Assembly (NCBI RefSeq): GCF_036864975.1
Contig: NZ_CP104311.1
Span: forward strand, 3,103,513 to 3,167,512
Direction of reading: 5' to 3'
Source: Methylococcus capsulatus
Lineage (GTDB): Bacteria > Pseudomonadota > Gammaproteobacteria > Methylococcales > Methylococcaceae
Length of the DNA stretch: 64,000 nt
Shown: positions 21,841-34,717 of the stretch, piece after piece
How positions within the stretch are numbered: the stretch's first letter is position 1
How the letters are laid out: the number at the start of each line of letters is the position of its first letter
Translations under genes and position numbers: made by a program
Notes under the pieces: generated by a model
The model's input: the letters and a program-made list of their open reading frames with translations, nothing else
The model's database searches: none
Told to the model about the DNA's origin: nothing

Positions 21841-22977
21841 TTAATGGCGATTGCGGACGGCTTTCATGGCGCCGACGAAGCGGTCGAACAGATCGCACAG
21901 ATCGTGCGGACCGGGACTGGCTTCCGGATGCCCCTGGAAACCGAAGGCAGGACGATCCGTGAATTCGATGCCCTGCAGACTGCCGTCGAACAGAGAACGG
22001 TGGGTCGGCCTCACGTTCACCGGCAGGCTGGCTTCCTCCACGGCGAAACCGTGATTCTGGCTGGTGATGATCACACGCCCGCTGGACAGATCCTGCACCG
22101 GATGGTTGGCGCCGTGATGACCGAATTTCATCTTCGAGGTACGCGCGCCTGCCGCGAGGGCCAGCAACTGGTGCCCCAGGCAGATGCCGAACATGGGGAT
22201 GCCCATGGTCAAAAACTCCCGGATCGCCGCGATGGCGTAGTCGCAGGGTTCTGGATCGCCGGGACCGTTGGACAGAAACAATCCGTCTGGTTCCAGTGCC
22301 AGCGCTTGCAAAGCGGGTGTCCGGGCGGGCACCACGGTGACCCGGCAGCCTCGATCCGCGAGCAGTCGCAGGATGTTTTGCTTGATGCCGAAATCGTATG
22401 CGATGACATGGAAACCGCCTTGGCCTGCCCGCACCGGTTCGGCGCCGAAACGCCAGCTGCCTTCGGTCCAATCGTAGGACTGTTGCGTCGTCACGACCTG
22501 GGCCAGGTCCATGCCTTGCAGCCCGGGAAAGCGACGGGCCATGGCCACCGCGGCGTCGGCGTCCAAAGCGTCGCCGGCCGCGATGCAGCCGCGCTGGGCC
22601 CCCTTGTCGCGCAGGATGCGGGTCAGCCTGCGGGTATCCAAACCGGCGATAGCGACCACGCCGCGCTGGCGCAAGTAATCGTCGAGCCGGAGCTGGCACC
22701 GCCAGTTACTGGCCCGCAGCGGCAGATCGCGGATCACCAAGCCGCTGGCGAAGATGCCGCCGGACTCGGCATCTTCTCCGTTGATGCCGGTGTTGCCGAT
22801 GTGGGGATAGGTCAGCGTGACGATCTGCCGCGCGTAAGACGGATCGGTAAGGATCTCCTGATAGCCGGTGATCGAGGTATTGAACACCACCTCACCCACC
22901 GATGACCCCTCGGCCCCGATCGCGTAGCCGCGAAACACGGTACCGTCTTCAAGAGCGAGCAGCGCGGGAGTTTTCAA
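21841..22977 (-). CDS. carA: Carbamoyl phosphate synthase small subunit (glutamine amidotransferase)
   Basis: About 378 residues. It hydrolyses glutamine and channels ammonia to CarB. The class I amidotransferase triad is present: nucleophile in [13 protein letters not shown], then the His and Glu in [16 protein letters not shown] choose the TTG at 22977 because it aligns with the start of E. coli CarA (M-I-K-S-A-L-L versus M-K-T-P-A-L-L) and has AAGGTGG five bases before it; a GTG at 22986 inside that Shine-Dalgarno is the alternative. A hairpin with a T-run lies just upstream and may end dapB transcription. Confidence 0.95.
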   Translation of the reverse strand: MKTPALLALEDGTVFRGYAIGAEGSSVGEVVFNTSITGYQEILTDPSYARQIVTLTYPHIGNTGINGEDAESGGIFASGLVIRDLPLRASNWRCQLRLDDYLRQRGVVAIAGLDTRRLTRILRDKGAQRGCIAAGDALDADAAVAMARRFPGLQGMDLAQVVTTQQSYDWTEGSWRFGAEPVRAGQGGFHVIAYDFGIKQNILRLLADRGCRVTVVPARTPALQALALEPDGLFLSNGPGDPEPCDYAIAAIREFLTMGIPMFGICLGHQLLALAAGARTSKMKFGHHGANHPVQDLSSGRVIITSQNHGFAVEEASLPVNVRPTHRSLFDGSLQGIEFTDRPAFGFQGHPEASPGPHDLCDLFDRFVGAMKAVRNRH

Positions 22978-23002
22978 TAAGGCCACCTTAAGATGTGCAA
23001 AA

Positions 23003-23028
23003 CGGGGCAGACCCGAAGATATGCCCCG
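23003..23028 (-). terminator. Hairpin with T-run between dapB and carA
   Basis: A 7-base stem CGGGGCA/TGCCCCG with a 12-base loop is followed on the minus strand by TTTT. It sits 78 bases after the dapB stop and just before carA. It can be a terminator for dapB or part of a leader attenuator for carAB; I saw no leader peptide. Confidence 0.65.
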
Positions 23029-23105
23029 CTCGTTTGGATTCGATGCGTTTTAGCCGCTCGATTATAGAAGATAGCCCTGTTGGAGTCCATCCGGATCAGG
23101 GCGAC

Positions 23106-25063
<1,958 letters not shown>

Positions 25064-25073
25064 AAACGCACAA

Positions 25074-25094
25074 CCGCCGGCTTGACGCCGGCGG
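25074..25094 (-). repeat. Inverted repeat between dnaK and dnaJ
   Basis: An 8-base stem CCGCCGGC/GCCGGCGG with a 5-base loop lies in the 95-base dnaK-dnaJ gap. No T-run follows on the minus strand, so it is more likely a partial attenuator or mRNA-stability hairpin than a terminator. The function is inferred from position. Confidence 0.5.
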
Positions 25095-25158
25095 CCCGAT
25101 CAAGAGGGATAAGGATGAACCGCATCCCACCGGGAGATGCGACACGGTCCGCCGCGGC

Positions 25159-27087
<1,929 letters not shown>

Positions 27088-27157
27088 GGATTTCTCCGAT
27101 TTTATAAGTGATTGTTCTGAAAGCTTAGAGGCTATGTGAGGCCGATCCTAAGGGATT

Positions 27158-27715
27158 TCAAGCCTGGGCCACCACGACGAGTGCCGGCCGAAGCAGCCGG
27201 TCATTCAGCAGATAGCCCTTCTGGTAAACCTTGACTACGGTGTTTGGCTCCGCTTCTCCGGCCGGTTCCATGGCCATTGCCTGGTGCTGCTCCGGATTGA
27301 ACTTCTCGCCGACCGGATCGAGGGCCACGATGCCGAACTTCTCGAACACGTTCTGGAACTGCTTCAGGGTCAGCTCCGCGCCTTCGCGGAGTTTGGCGAC
27401 GTCGGGCGCGTCGGCGGTGGAAGCCGCGATGCCCAGTTCCAGGCTGTCCATCACCGGCAGCAGTTCCTTGGCGAATTTTTCCAGGGCGTACTTGTGGGCG
27501 TTCTGGATGTCTTTTTCCAGACGACGGCGCAGGTTTTCCATTTCCGCCTGGGCCCGGACGAACCGGTCCCAGTTTTCGCTGGCCTGCTGCTGCGCCTCGA
27601 GCAGTGCCTTGTCCGGCTCACCGGCGGGCGCTGCTTCGGCGGCTGCGGTCTCCACCTCCAGCAGCTCCGGCCGTGGCTCCGGGCCGGGACCGTTAGTCAT
27701 TTCTTCTTCGCTCAT
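27158..27715 (-). CDS. grpE: Nucleotide exchange factor GrpE
   Basis: 185 residues. An acidic disordered N-terminus leads into the long coiled coil (RFVRAQAEMENLRRRLEKDI) and the family block KFAKELLPVMDSLELG. The C-terminal beta domain contains FNPEQHQAM and VVKVYQKGYLLNDRLLRPA. It promotes ADP release from DnaK. It begins after the terminator of hrcA, so it likely has its own promoter in the 116-base gap. Confidence 0.97.
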   Translation of the reverse strand: MSEEEMTNGPGPEPRPELLEVETAAAEAAPAGEPDKALLEAQQQASENWDRFVRAQAEMENLRRRLEKDIQNAHKYALEKFAKELLPVMDSLELGIAASTADAPDVAKLREGAELTLKQFQNVFEKFGIVALDPVGEKFNPEQHQAMAMEPAGEAEPNTVVKVYQKGYLLNDRLLRPALVVVAQA

Positions 27716-27768
27716 AGTCCGATAATCCGATTATTGGGGTTTGAAATTTTGGATCCGGAAAAACGAAA

Positions 27769-27797
27769 CCGCCCGGCTCCTCGACGGGAGCGGGCGG
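27769..27797 (-). terminator. Rho-independent terminator after hrcA
   Basis: A GC-rich stem (CCGCCC plus GCTCC against GGAGC plus GGGCGG, with a one-base bulge) has a loop of about five bases. On the minus strand it is followed by TTTCGTTTTT. It lies 35-63 bases beyond the hrcA stop, separating hrcA from grpE-dnaK-dnaJ. Confidence 0.75.
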
Positions 27798-27831
27798 CGG
27801 ACGTCCTTTTGCCGTCACGACTCCGGCAACG

Positions 27832-28884
27832 TTAAGTTGGGGCCAGCGTCCGCTGATTCAAGGCCGCCCCCACCAGTTTCGCAGTGACGTCCACCAGCGG
27901 AATCACCCGTTCATACTTCATCCGGGTCGGTCCGATCACACCGAGCACGCCAATCACCCGGTTGTCGACGGAATACGAAGCGGTCACCAGGCTGCACGGC
28001 TCCAGCGGCCTGAAACCACTCTCTTCGCCGATGAGGATCTTCACCCCGGGTGACTCGAGGCAGCGATCGAGCAGACCGACGATGCTTTCCTTCTGCCGGA
28101 ACGCCTCGAACAGACCGCGCAGCCGCTCGACGTCGGCCAGCTCGACGAAGTCCATGAGGTTGGTTTCCCCGCGCACCAGGAACGGCTTCCTGGAACGCCC
28201 GCCCTCGGCCAGGGCCTGTTCGGCGATCTCGCCCGCCTGCAACAGCTGTTCGCTCAGACGGTCGCGCTCCTTCTCCAATTCGGCGCGCAGATACTGCCGC
28301 GCCGAAACCATGTCCTTGCCGCCACAGACGGCATTGAAGAAGTTGGCCGCGGTCTGCAATTCCGCGGCACTGAAACTGTGGGGAGTGTGGATGATCTTAT
28401 TGTGGATTTCCTGGCCGCTCGTCACCAGGATCGCCAGCACCCGGTGGTCCGACAGCGGCAGAAATTCGATGTGCTGGAAGGTCAGGGTTTCCCGCCTTGG
28501 CATGGAGATGATGCAGGCCATGTGGGTCAGCTCCGACAGCAGCTTGGAAGCCGTCTCCAGCAGATCGCGCGGGTTCTCCCGGCTTTCGAGATCCAGCCAC
28601 AACTGGTCGACGATGGCCTGGTGCAGAGGTTTCACGGTCAGCAGGGAATCGACGAACAGACGATAGCCGCTCACCGTGGGCAGACGCCCCGCGGAAGTAT
28701 GCGGCGAGGTGACCAGGCCCAGTTCCTCTAGATCGGCCATGACATTGCGTATCGTTGCCGGACTCAAACCGGCGTCCTTGGCGAGGGCACGCGAACCGAC
28801 CGGCTGACCTTCGCCGATGTAACGCTCCACCAGCGCCTTCAAAAGCTGCTGCGCGCGCTCGCTCAGTTCGGGGAAACTCGCCAC
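27832..28884 (-). CDS. hrcA: Heat-inducible transcription repressor HrcA
   Basis: 350 residues from a GTG at 28884, which has GGAA 8 bases upstream. The frame stays open further upstream, but that extension would run into the operator and is rejected. The N-terminal winged helix has VGSRALAKDAGLSPATIRNV and MADLEELGLV. The core contains HIEFLPLSDHRVLAILVTS, and the C-terminus contains VIGPTRMKYERVIPLVD. It represses heat-shock genes by binding CIRCE, and its activity depends on GroEL in known systems. A CIRCE copy is present over its own promoter, so it is autoregulated. Confidence 0.95.
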   Translation of the reverse strand: MASFPELSERAQQLLKALVERYIGEGQPVGSRALAKDAGLSPATIRNVMADLEELGLVTSPHTSAGRLPTVSGYRLFVDSLLTVKPLHQAIVDQLWLDLESRENPRDLLETASKLLSELTHMACIISMPRRETLTFQHIEFLPLSDHRVLAILVTSGQEIHNKIIHTPHSFSAAELQTAANFFNAVCGGKDMVSARQYLRAELEKERDRLSEQLLQAGEIAEQALAEGGRSRKPFLVRGETNLMDFVELADVERLRGLFEAFRQKESIVGLLDRCLESPGVKILIGEESGFRPLEPCSLVTASYSVDNRVIGVLGVIGPTRMKYERVIPLVDVTAKLVGAALNQRTLAPT

Positions 28885-28907
28885 GGAAATTCCGTAAAGA
28901 ATCTGTA

Positions 28908-28934
28908 TTAGCACTCGACCAATGGGAGTGCCAA
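28908..28934. promoter_or_regulatory. CIRCE operator for HrcA
   Basis: Plus strand reads TTAGCACTC, nine bases, then GAGTGCCAA. This matches the consensus TTAGCACTC-N9-GAGTGCTAA with one mismatch. It lies 24 bases upstream of the hrcA start and directly abuts the -10 element of the promoter at 28935-28963. Confidence 0.93.
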
Positions 28935-28963
28935 AAACTAACAACCCCTAGATTAAGTGTCAA
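28935..28963 (-). promoter_or_regulatory. Sigma-70 type promoter of hrcA
   Basis: On the minus strand a perfect -35 TTGACA (28958-28963) is followed by a 17-base spacer and a -10 TAGTTT (28935-28940). The CIRCE starts at the next base, so HrcA bound there would cover the transcription start. Confidence 0.8.
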
Positions 28964-29098
28964 GAAGGTCCTACCATTTGGCGGAAAGTGCCGGAGCCGC
29001 CGCATTCGACCGGCGGCAGCGCTCGGGCCTTGCCAATCCCGTCGAGACCTAAAGGCGTCGAATCCTCAACCTCCTCTTAACCCGAGTTGTTCAGGCGG

Positions 29099-29971
29099 AT
29101 GCTTTCGCAATTTCGCACCATCGCGCTCATCGGAAAGCCGGATGCTCCCCGGATAGCGGACACTCTCGCTGCCATTCACGCCTATCTGCTGACTTCCGGA
29201 CTCGAGATCCTGGTCGAGCGTGGCTGTGCGACGCTCTTTACGCATTCCGCCCGGACATGCACGATGCCCGAACTGGCACAGCAGGCCGACATCGCCGTCG
29301 TCGTCGGCGGAGACGGCACTTTGCTGGGAGCCGCCCGCAGCCTCTATGCGCATGGCGTGCCCCTCATCGGAATCAACCTGGGCCGGCTGGGGTTTCTGGT
29401 GGACATTTCTCCCAGCGAGGCCGTCGACAAGCTCCATGCGATATTGACCGGCGCCTATCGCGCCGAGGAACGTCACCCCCTGGTGGCGCGCCTGATCCGC
29501 AACGAAGAAACCATTGCCCAGGGCAGCGCCATCAACGAAGTCGTCGTCCACAGTGGCAGCGCGACCAGTATGATTGAACTGGAAACCACCATCGACGGCG
29601 TGTTTCTGAATTCCCAGCGCTCTGACGGCCTGATTGTCTCCACACCCACCGGGTCCACCGCCTACGCGCTGTCGGCCGGCGGCCCGATCCTCTACCCCAC
29701 GCTCAATGCCCTGGTGCTGGCGCCGATCAACCCCCACACCCTGTCCAACCGTCCCATCGTCATCTCAGGGGACAGCCTGGTGGCGATCGCCTTCCGGCCG
29801 AACAAAGAATTCCGCGCTCAGGTGAGCTGCGACAACGTTCCCTTCCCGGAGGTTGGGATCGAGGACCGCATCGAAATCCGCAAGGCGGAACGGCCGTTCC
29901 GTATCCTCCATCCGACGGACTATGATTTTTTCCAGATTCTGAGGCTCAAACTCAACTGGAGCAACCGCTAA
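29099..29971 (+). CDS. nadK: NAD kinase
   Basis: 290 residues from the ATG at 29099; a TTG four codons earlier is an alternative. It phosphorylates NAD to NADP using ATP or polyphosphate. The signature GGDGTLLGAAR, the INLGRLGFLVDI block and the later STPTGSTAYALSAGGPI segment are all present. The gene is divergent from hrcA and lies 3 bases before recN, the same order as in many gammaproteobacteria. Confidence 0.96.
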   Translation: MLSQFRTIALIGKPDAPRIADTLAAIHAYLLTSGLEILVERGCATLFTHSARTCTMPELAQQADIAVVVGGDGTLLGAARSLYAHGVPLIGINLGRLGFLVDISPSEAVDKLHAILTGAYRAEERHPLVARLIRNEETIAQGSAINEVVVHSGSATSMIELETTIDGVFLNSQRSDGLIVSTPTGSTAYALSAGGPILYPTLNALVLAPINPHTLSNRPIVISGDSLVAIAFRPNKEFRAQVSCDNVPFPEVGIEDRIEIRKAERPFRILHPTDYDFFQILRLKLNWSNR

Positions 29972-29974
29972 GCC

Positions 29975-31651
29975 ATGCTGACCAGCTTGAGCATAAAGGA
30001 TCTGGCGGTGGTTGCCGCCCTCGACCTGGACCTTCGGCCCGGCTTCACCGTGCTCACCGGCGAAACCGGCGCGGGGAAATCCATCCTGCTCACCGCCCTG
30101 GGACTGGCACTCGGCGACCGGGCCGATTCGGGCTTGGTGCGGCCGGGCGCGGAGCGCGGCGAAGTCAGCCTGTGCTTCACTCTGGACGACGCGCCTTCCG
30201 CCCGTGAATGGCTCATCGGCCACGAATTGGCCGAAACCGATGAAGACACCTGTTTGATTCGCCGGACCATCAGCGCGGACGGGCGCTCACGCGCGTTCAT
30301 CAATGGCCGTCCGGCGACCCTTCCGAACCTCCAGGCCTTGGGACGACACCTGGTGGAAATCCATGGCCAACACGCCCATTTGAACCTGCTGCAAGCCGGC
30401 GAGCAGCGGGCCTTGCTTGACCGGCACGCGGGCTGCCGCGAACTGGCATCGGAGCTGAAGCTGATTTTCGATCGCTGGAAAGCACTTTCCGAGCGGATCG
30501 ACCGCCTGCAACAGGACGTCAGCAGCCGCAACGCCCGCCAGGAATTGCTCCAGTACCAGGTCAACGAGCTGGAGCAGCTCGAGATCGAGACCCTGGATTA
30601 CCGCGCTCTGTCGGAAGAGCACGAGCTGCTGGCCAATCTCGGCCGGGTCTCCGAAATCGGCTACACCCAGCTCAAGCTGCTTTACGAGGACGAGCAGTAT
30701 TCGGTGAACGGCTTGCTGGCGCGATCCGCTCAGGCGGTCGGCGAACTCGCGCAGATTTCGAAGGACTTCACCGAATCCCTGGAGTTGCTGGAAAGCGCCC
30801 GGATACAGGTCAAGGAGGCGGCGATGGCGTTGCGGCACCACCTCGACGCACTCGATCCAGACCCGGCCAAATTCGCGGCGCTGGAACAGAAGCTGGCGGA
30901 GGTTCACCAGCTCGCACGCAAGCACCAGGTCCGCCCGGAAGATCTGCCCGGCCACCTCGAAGCGCTCCGAACCGAACTAAGGAGCATGGAATCCGGTGAG
31001 GAACGGCTCGAACACCTGCTTGCCGAACAAAGCGATCTGCTGGCCGCTTACGATGCCGCCGCCCGCAGTCTTTCGGCCAAACGGCGGGTGGCGGCAGATG
31101 CGCTGGAGACCGACATATCGCGGCTCATCCACGAACTCGGCATGCCGCACGGGCGTTTCGCCGTCGCATTCGAGACAGACAGTGAAGCTCCGCCCGCCCC
31201 GCATGGCCGGGACAGGATCGAGTTCCTGGTCAGTGCCAATCCGGGCTTGCCGCCACGACCGCTGTCGCGGGTCGCTTCCGGCGGCGAACTCTCGCGCATC
31301 AGTCTGGCGATCGAGGTCGCATCGATCGCGCAAAAGACCACGCCGACCCTGATCTACGACGAGGTGGACACCGGCATCGGCGGCGGCGTCGCCGAGATGG
31401 TGGGAATCAAACTGCGCTCGCTCGGTATCAACCGCCAGGTACTGTGCGTGACCCATCTGCCCCAGATCGCGGCCTTGGGACATCATCACCTGCTGGTGGA
31501 AAAACACGCGCAAGACGGTATCACCGAGTCCACGGTACGGCCGCTGACCATGGAGGAACGCACCGGCGAAATCGCCCGCATGCTCGGCGGCCTGCGCATC
31601 ACCGTGCAAACCCTGGCCCATGCCCGGGAAATGCTGGCCCTGGCGCATTGA
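29975..31651 (+). CDS. recN: DNA repair protein RecN
   Basis: 558 residues, SMC-like ATPase for double-strand break repair. Walker A GETGAGKSILLTAL lies near residue 28. Two central coiled-coil stretches follow. The C-terminal ABC signature is RVASGGELSRISLAIE, with Walker B TLIYDEVDTGIGG and the late CVTHLPQIAALGHHH. It is coupled to nadK by a 3-base gap. Confidence 0.96.
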   Translation: MLTSLSIKDLAVVAALDLDLRPGFTVLTGETGAGKSILLTALGLALGDRADSGLVRPGAERGEVSLCFTLDDAPSAREWLIGHELAETDEDTCLIRRTISADGRSRAFINGRPATLPNLQALGRHLVEIHGQHAHLNLLQAGEQRALLDRHAGCRELASELKLIFDRWKALSERIDRLQQDVSSRNARQELLQYQVNELEQLEIETLDYRALSEEHELLANLGRVSEIGYTQLKLLYEDEQYSVNGLLARSAQAVGELAQISKDFTESLELLESARIQVKEAAMALRHHLDALDPDPAKFAALEQKLAEVHQLARKHQVRPEDLPGHLEALRTELRSMESGEERLEHLLAEQSDLLAAYDAAARSLSAKRRVAADALETDISRLIHELGMPHGRFAVAFETDSEAPPAPHGRDRIEFLVSANPGLPPRPLSRVASGGELSRISLAIEVASIAQKTTPTLIYDEVDTGIGGGVAEMVGIKLRSLGINRQVLCVTHLPQIAALGHHHLLVEKHAQDGITESTVRPLTMEERTGEIARMLGGLRITVQTLAHAREMLALAH

Positions 31652-31740
31652 AATCGATTTCTCGGCCAGTATTTTGCTTTAAAATTGGCTCATGATCGCC
31701 ATATCGTTGATTCCCGCCGCCATGACCATCAGGAATCCGC

Positions 31741-31893
31741 ATGACTGACCCGACCCAAGAAACGCAGCCTACACATTCCCTCCAGGAGAATCTCCTGGAA
31801 ACCCCGGGAATCCCGACAAGCGGCGAATCCGTGACCCTGCCCAGAAAAGTGGTGACCGTGGCGGTAGTGATACCGGGTCTCATCATTTTCTGA
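31741..31893 (+). CDS. Possible small protein of 50 residues
   Basis: An ATG-initiated frame begins MTDPTQETQPTHSLQEN and ends with a hydrophobic stretch KVVTVAVVIPGLIIF. It lies in the 340-base gap between recN and aguA. No strong Shine-Dalgarno is visible and I know no homologue. A perfect 9-base palindrome (31781-31799) lies inside it. A short tail-anchored peptide is possible, but this may be chance. Nothing else is seen in the gap. Confidence 0.25.
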   Translation: MTDPTQETQPTHSLQENLLETPGIPTSGESVTLPRKVVTVAVVIPGLIIF

Positions 31894-31991
31894 AACCGAC
31901 ACGGCTTCCGAGCCATGCGCCGCCGCCCCACGGTCTCTTCGTTCGGGGAGCCCCGGCCTCAAACCGGCGGCACAATCCGTTCATCCACACC

Positions 31992-33053
31992 TTGCCGAAT
32001 CAAGTGACATCGATACGATTCATTCCCGAGTGGGAAAAACAATCCGCCGTGCTGATTGCCTGGCCGCCGGGCAGCGGCGACTTCGCCCCGTGGTTGGAAG
32101 AGGTCGAACAGACCTATGCGGCCATTGCCGCGGCGGTGAGCCGGCGCGAAACCCTCCTCATCGCCTGCCTGGACCGGTCCCATGAACGGCGCATTGGTAC
32201 TATCCTGGCCAATACCGGGACAGACTACTGCAGCCGAGTCGTTTTCGTCCGGATTCCATATGACGATATCTGGGTACGCGACACCGCGCCGCTCAGCCGG
32301 CTGCACGAAGGCCGGTTGGAACTGCTGGATTTCCGCTTCAATGGCTGGGGCGGGAAATACGACTGCGCTGACGACGCGGCACTGGCCGCGCGCCTCGTGA
32401 CCATGGGTATCTTCGGCCAGACGCCACGGGTGGCGGTCGATTTCGTTCTGGAAGGCGGCAGCGTGGAAACCGACGGCCTCGGCACCGTCCTGACGACCAG
32501 TCAGTGCCTGCTCAATCCGAACCGCAATCCCGGCTATAGCCGCGTAGAAATCGAGGCCCGGCTCATGGAGACGCTGGGAACCGATCGCATCCTCTGGCTC
32601 GATCACGGCAAGGCCGAAGGCGACGACACCGACGCCCATGTCGACACCCTGGCAAGGTTCTGCTCGGAACACACCATCGCCTATACGGCCTGCGACGACG
32701 CATCCGATCCGCACTACGCGCCGCTTAAGGCGATGGAGCGGCAGCTGCAAGAGATGAAACAGCGCGACGGCCAGCCTTACTCCCTGGTGCCGTTGCCGAT
32801 CCCGCAACCCATCCGCGACGGGAAAGGCCGGCGCCTGCCTGCCACCTACGCCAATTTCCTGATCATCAACGGCGCAGTTCTGGTTCCCGTGTACGGCGAT
32901 CCGGCGGACGCGGTCGCCCTCGAGCGCCTGGGGCCGTGTTTCCTGGGGAGGGAAATCGTCCCCATCCACTGCACTCCGCTGATCCGCCAATACGGTAGCC
33001 TGCACTGTATGACCATGCAGTTTCCCGAAGCCGCCGGAGTCTCCCGCCCATGA
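31992..33053 (+). CDS. aguA: Agmatine deiminase
   Basis: About 353 residues. It hydrolyses agmatine to N-carbamoylputrescine and ammonia. It belongs to the guanidine-modifying (PAD) fold: PPGSGDFAPWLEEVEQTYA, YDDIWVRDTAPL, then LEGGSVETDGLGTVLTT. The catalytic Cys is in YGSLHCMTMQ near residue 339, and DDTDAHVDTLARF holds the conserved His/Asp. The start is uncertain: TTG at 31992 or a GTG at 32004. It overlaps aguB in ATGA, and the two form a polyamine operon. Confidence 0.93.
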   Translation: MPNQVTSIRFIPEWEKQSAVLIAWPPGSGDFAPWLEEVEQTYAAIAAAVSRRETLLIACLDRSHERRIGTILANTGTDYCSRVVFVRIPYDDIWVRDTAPLSRLHEGRLELLDFRFNGWGGKYDCADDAALAARLVTMGIFGQTPRVAVDFVLEGGSVETDGLGTVLTTSQCLLNPNRNPGYSRVEIEARLMETLGTDRILWLDHGKAEGDDTDAHVDTLARFCSEHTIAYTACDDASDPHYAPLKAMERQLQEMKQRDGQPYSLVPLPIPQPIRDGKGRRLPATYANFLIINGAVLVPVYGDPADAVALERLGPCFLGREIVPIHCTPLIRQYGSLHCMTMQFPEAAGVSRP

Positions 33054-33937
33054 AATCCATCCTCAAGCTGGCGCTGGTACAGCAGGCCTGTAACGGCAAC
33101 CGGGAACACAATCTGGCCGTATCGGTCGAAGGCGTCCGCGCTGCCAAGGCCAAAGGTGCCGACCTGGTAATGCTGCCGGAGCTGCACCTCGGGCCGTATT
33201 TCTGCCAAACCGAGGACTGCGGCTGTTTCGACGGCGCCGAACCCATTCCCGGCCCCACCACCGCCGAACTGGCATCCGTGGCGCGGGAGCTGGGCATCGT
33301 GGTGGTCGCCTCGCTGTTCGAACGGCGGGCCCCTGGCCTCTATCACAACACGGCGGTGGTGCTGGACAGTGACGGCAGCCTGGCCGGAAAGTACCGGAAG
33401 ATGCACATCCCGGACGATCCCGGCTATTACGAGAAGTTCTATTTCACCCCCGGCGACCTAGGCTTCCGCCCCATCGACACCTCGGTCGGACGTCTGGGGC
33501 TGCTGGTCTGCTGGGACCAATGGTATCCGGAGGCCGCGCGCCTGATGGCGCTGGCCGGTGCCGATCTCCTGCTCTACCCCACAGCCATCGGCTGGAACCC
33601 GGCCGACGACGAGGCCGAACGGTCGCGTCAGCTCGAGGCCTGGATCACTGTGCAGCGCGGCCACGCGGTGGCCAACGGACTTACGGTGGCCGCCTGCAAC
33701 CGCATTGGCAGCGAACCCGATCCCAGCGGCCAGACGCCCGGCATTGTGTTCTGGGGAAACAGTTTCGCCGCCGGCCCCCAGGGCGAATTCCTCTGCCGCG
33801 CCGGTTCGACGGACGCGGAATTGCTGATGGTGGCGGTGGACCGCAAGCGCTCCGAAGACGTCAGGCGCATCTGGCCTTTTCTGCGTGACCGCCGTATCGA
33901 CAGTTATGACGGATTATTGCGGCGCTATCTCGATTGA
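33050..33937 (+). CDS. aguB: N-carbamoylputrescine amidase
   Basis: 295 residues, nitrilase superfamily. It releases putrescine, CO2 and ammonia from N-carbamoylputrescine. The Glu-Lys-Cys triad is visible: Glu in MLPELHLGPYFCQ, Lys in GKYRKMHIPDDPGYYEK, Cys in LGLLVCWDQWYPEAARLMAL. The DDPGYYEKFYF segment is typical of this subfamily. The start overlaps the aguA stop by 4 bases. With aguA it gives an arginine decarboxylase-derived route to putrescine; a decarboxylase is not in the window. Confidence 0.95.
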   Translation: MKSILKLALVQQACNGNREHNLAVSVEGVRAAKAKGADLVMLPELHLGPYFCQTEDCGCFDGAEPIPGPTTAELASVARELGIVVVASLFERRAPGLYHNTAVVLDSDGSLAGKYRKMHIPDDPGYYEKFYFTPGDLGFRPIDTSVGRLGLLVCWDQWYPEAARLMALAGADLLLYPTAIGWNPADDEAERSRQLEAWITVQRGHAVANGLTVAACNRIGSEPDPSGQTPGIVFWGNSFAAGPQGEFLCRAGSTDAELLMVAVDRKRSEDVRRIWPFLRDRRIDSYDGLLRRYLD

Positions 33938-33967
33938 CTCTTCCTCGAAGCAGCCTCCAAAAAAAAA

Positions 33968-33996
33968 CCGGGGGCGAGCACGAAGCTCGCCCCCGG
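33968..33996. terminator. Bidirectional rho-independent terminator
   Basis: A 12-base perfect stem CCGGGGGCGAGC/GCTCGCCCCCGG with a 5-base loop. A CTTTTT run follows on the plus strand and an A7 tract precedes it, giving a T-run on the minus strand. It lies between convergent aguB and the H-NS-like gene and serves both. Confidence 0.92.
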
Positions 33997-34012
33997 CTTT
34001 TTACCACCGGAA

Positions 34013-34351
34013 TCAGGCCCTGATCTCAAATTCCTTGATATCGTGGCCCTGCGCGAGCAAAGCCTGCAGCCAACGTGGTTTCACGCCTCGGCCGCTCCAT
34101 TTTTCCGCAGGATTATGCGGGTTCTGGTATTTCGCAGGCACCTTGGCGCCCCGGCGGGTACTCGGCGCACCCACTCCCTTGGAAAGATCTTCGACGATCT
34201 GGAACCGGACACCCGCCTTGGAAGCCAGTTCACTCATCTGGCGAAGATATTCGCGCCGCTCCGATTCAAGTTTTTCCTTGAGCGCCTTGGTCGCTGCATC
34301 AATGAGCGACTGTAATTCCTGCGCCGTATAACCAGAAAAATCATGTGACAT
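34013..34351 (-). CDS. H-NS family nucleoid-associated protein
   Basis: 112 residues. A helical N-terminal oligomerisation region (SLIDAATKALKEKLESERR) is joined to the H-NS DNA-binding domain near the end: KYQNPHNPAEKWSGRGVKPR, then WLQALLAQG. The motif WSGRGVKPRW is the minor-groove hook region of H-NS/BpH3/MvaT-like proteins of the pfam00816 type. I choose the ATG at 34351, which has AGAGAGG about 8 bases upstream; the longer frame is rejected. Such proteins silence AT-rich foreign DNA. It is a single gene with its own promoter and terminator. Confidence 0.9.
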   Translation of the reverse strand: MSHDFSGYTAQELQSLIDAATKALKEKLESERREYLRQMSELASKAGVRFQIVEDLSKGVGAPSTRRGAKVPAKYQNPHNPAEKWSGRGVKPRWLQALLAQGHDIKEFEIRA

Positions 34352-34399
34352 TGACAACACCTCTCTGAGCAAGTCTTAAGCTATATTGTTGTGACCTTT

Positions 34400-34427
34400 A
34401 ATATAATACATAAATCCGAGAACACAA
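34400..34427 (-). promoter_or_regulatory. Putative promoter of the H-NS-like gene
   Basis: On the minus strand TTGTGT (34422-34427) and TATATT (34400-34405) are separated by 16 bases in a locally AT-rich patch that stands out from the GC-rich surroundings. The patch may also be an H-NS autoregulation site, which is inference. Confidence 0.5.
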
Positions 34428-34717
34428 TACAATATGTCTTCCGCCTATCTGTACCGAGAAGTGCGAATTGCCGGCAGCGGAGCTCGCTTTTTCGCACCGA
34501 TGCCGTTTGGCGCATTTCAGTCGGCTGGGAACCGGGCCACATCCTTCGTAAGACCCCAGACAATTCTTCCGGGCCGTGCCACCCCATTTAATTCGGCGGA
34601 ACGCTCGCCCCCATTCCCCGGAATCGTCCCTGGCCAGCCCCGCGTTTTATGAAGCCGCTCGGCTAAAACACATCCCTTTCCGCCGACATATCGTCGGACG
34701 TCCGGTATCCCGATAGC
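34428..34717. other. Intergenic region upstream of mfd
   Basis: The full gap between the H-NS-like start and mfd is 366 bases. Apart from the H-NS promoter, I see only short open frames with no Shine-Dalgarno and one weak 5-base inverted repeat (CCGAC/GTCGG near 34682). No RNA gene is recognised. Confidence 0.4.

Noticed and set aside
31781-31799. Perfect 9-base palindrome TCCAGGAGA/TCTCCTGGA
   Set aside because: No T-run follows, so it is not a terminator; it lies inside a weak small frame and may be an operator, but nothing supports this.
31652-31991. Expected fur or other regulator between recN and aguA
   Set aside because: Only a 50-codon frame of weak support is present; no regulator motif.
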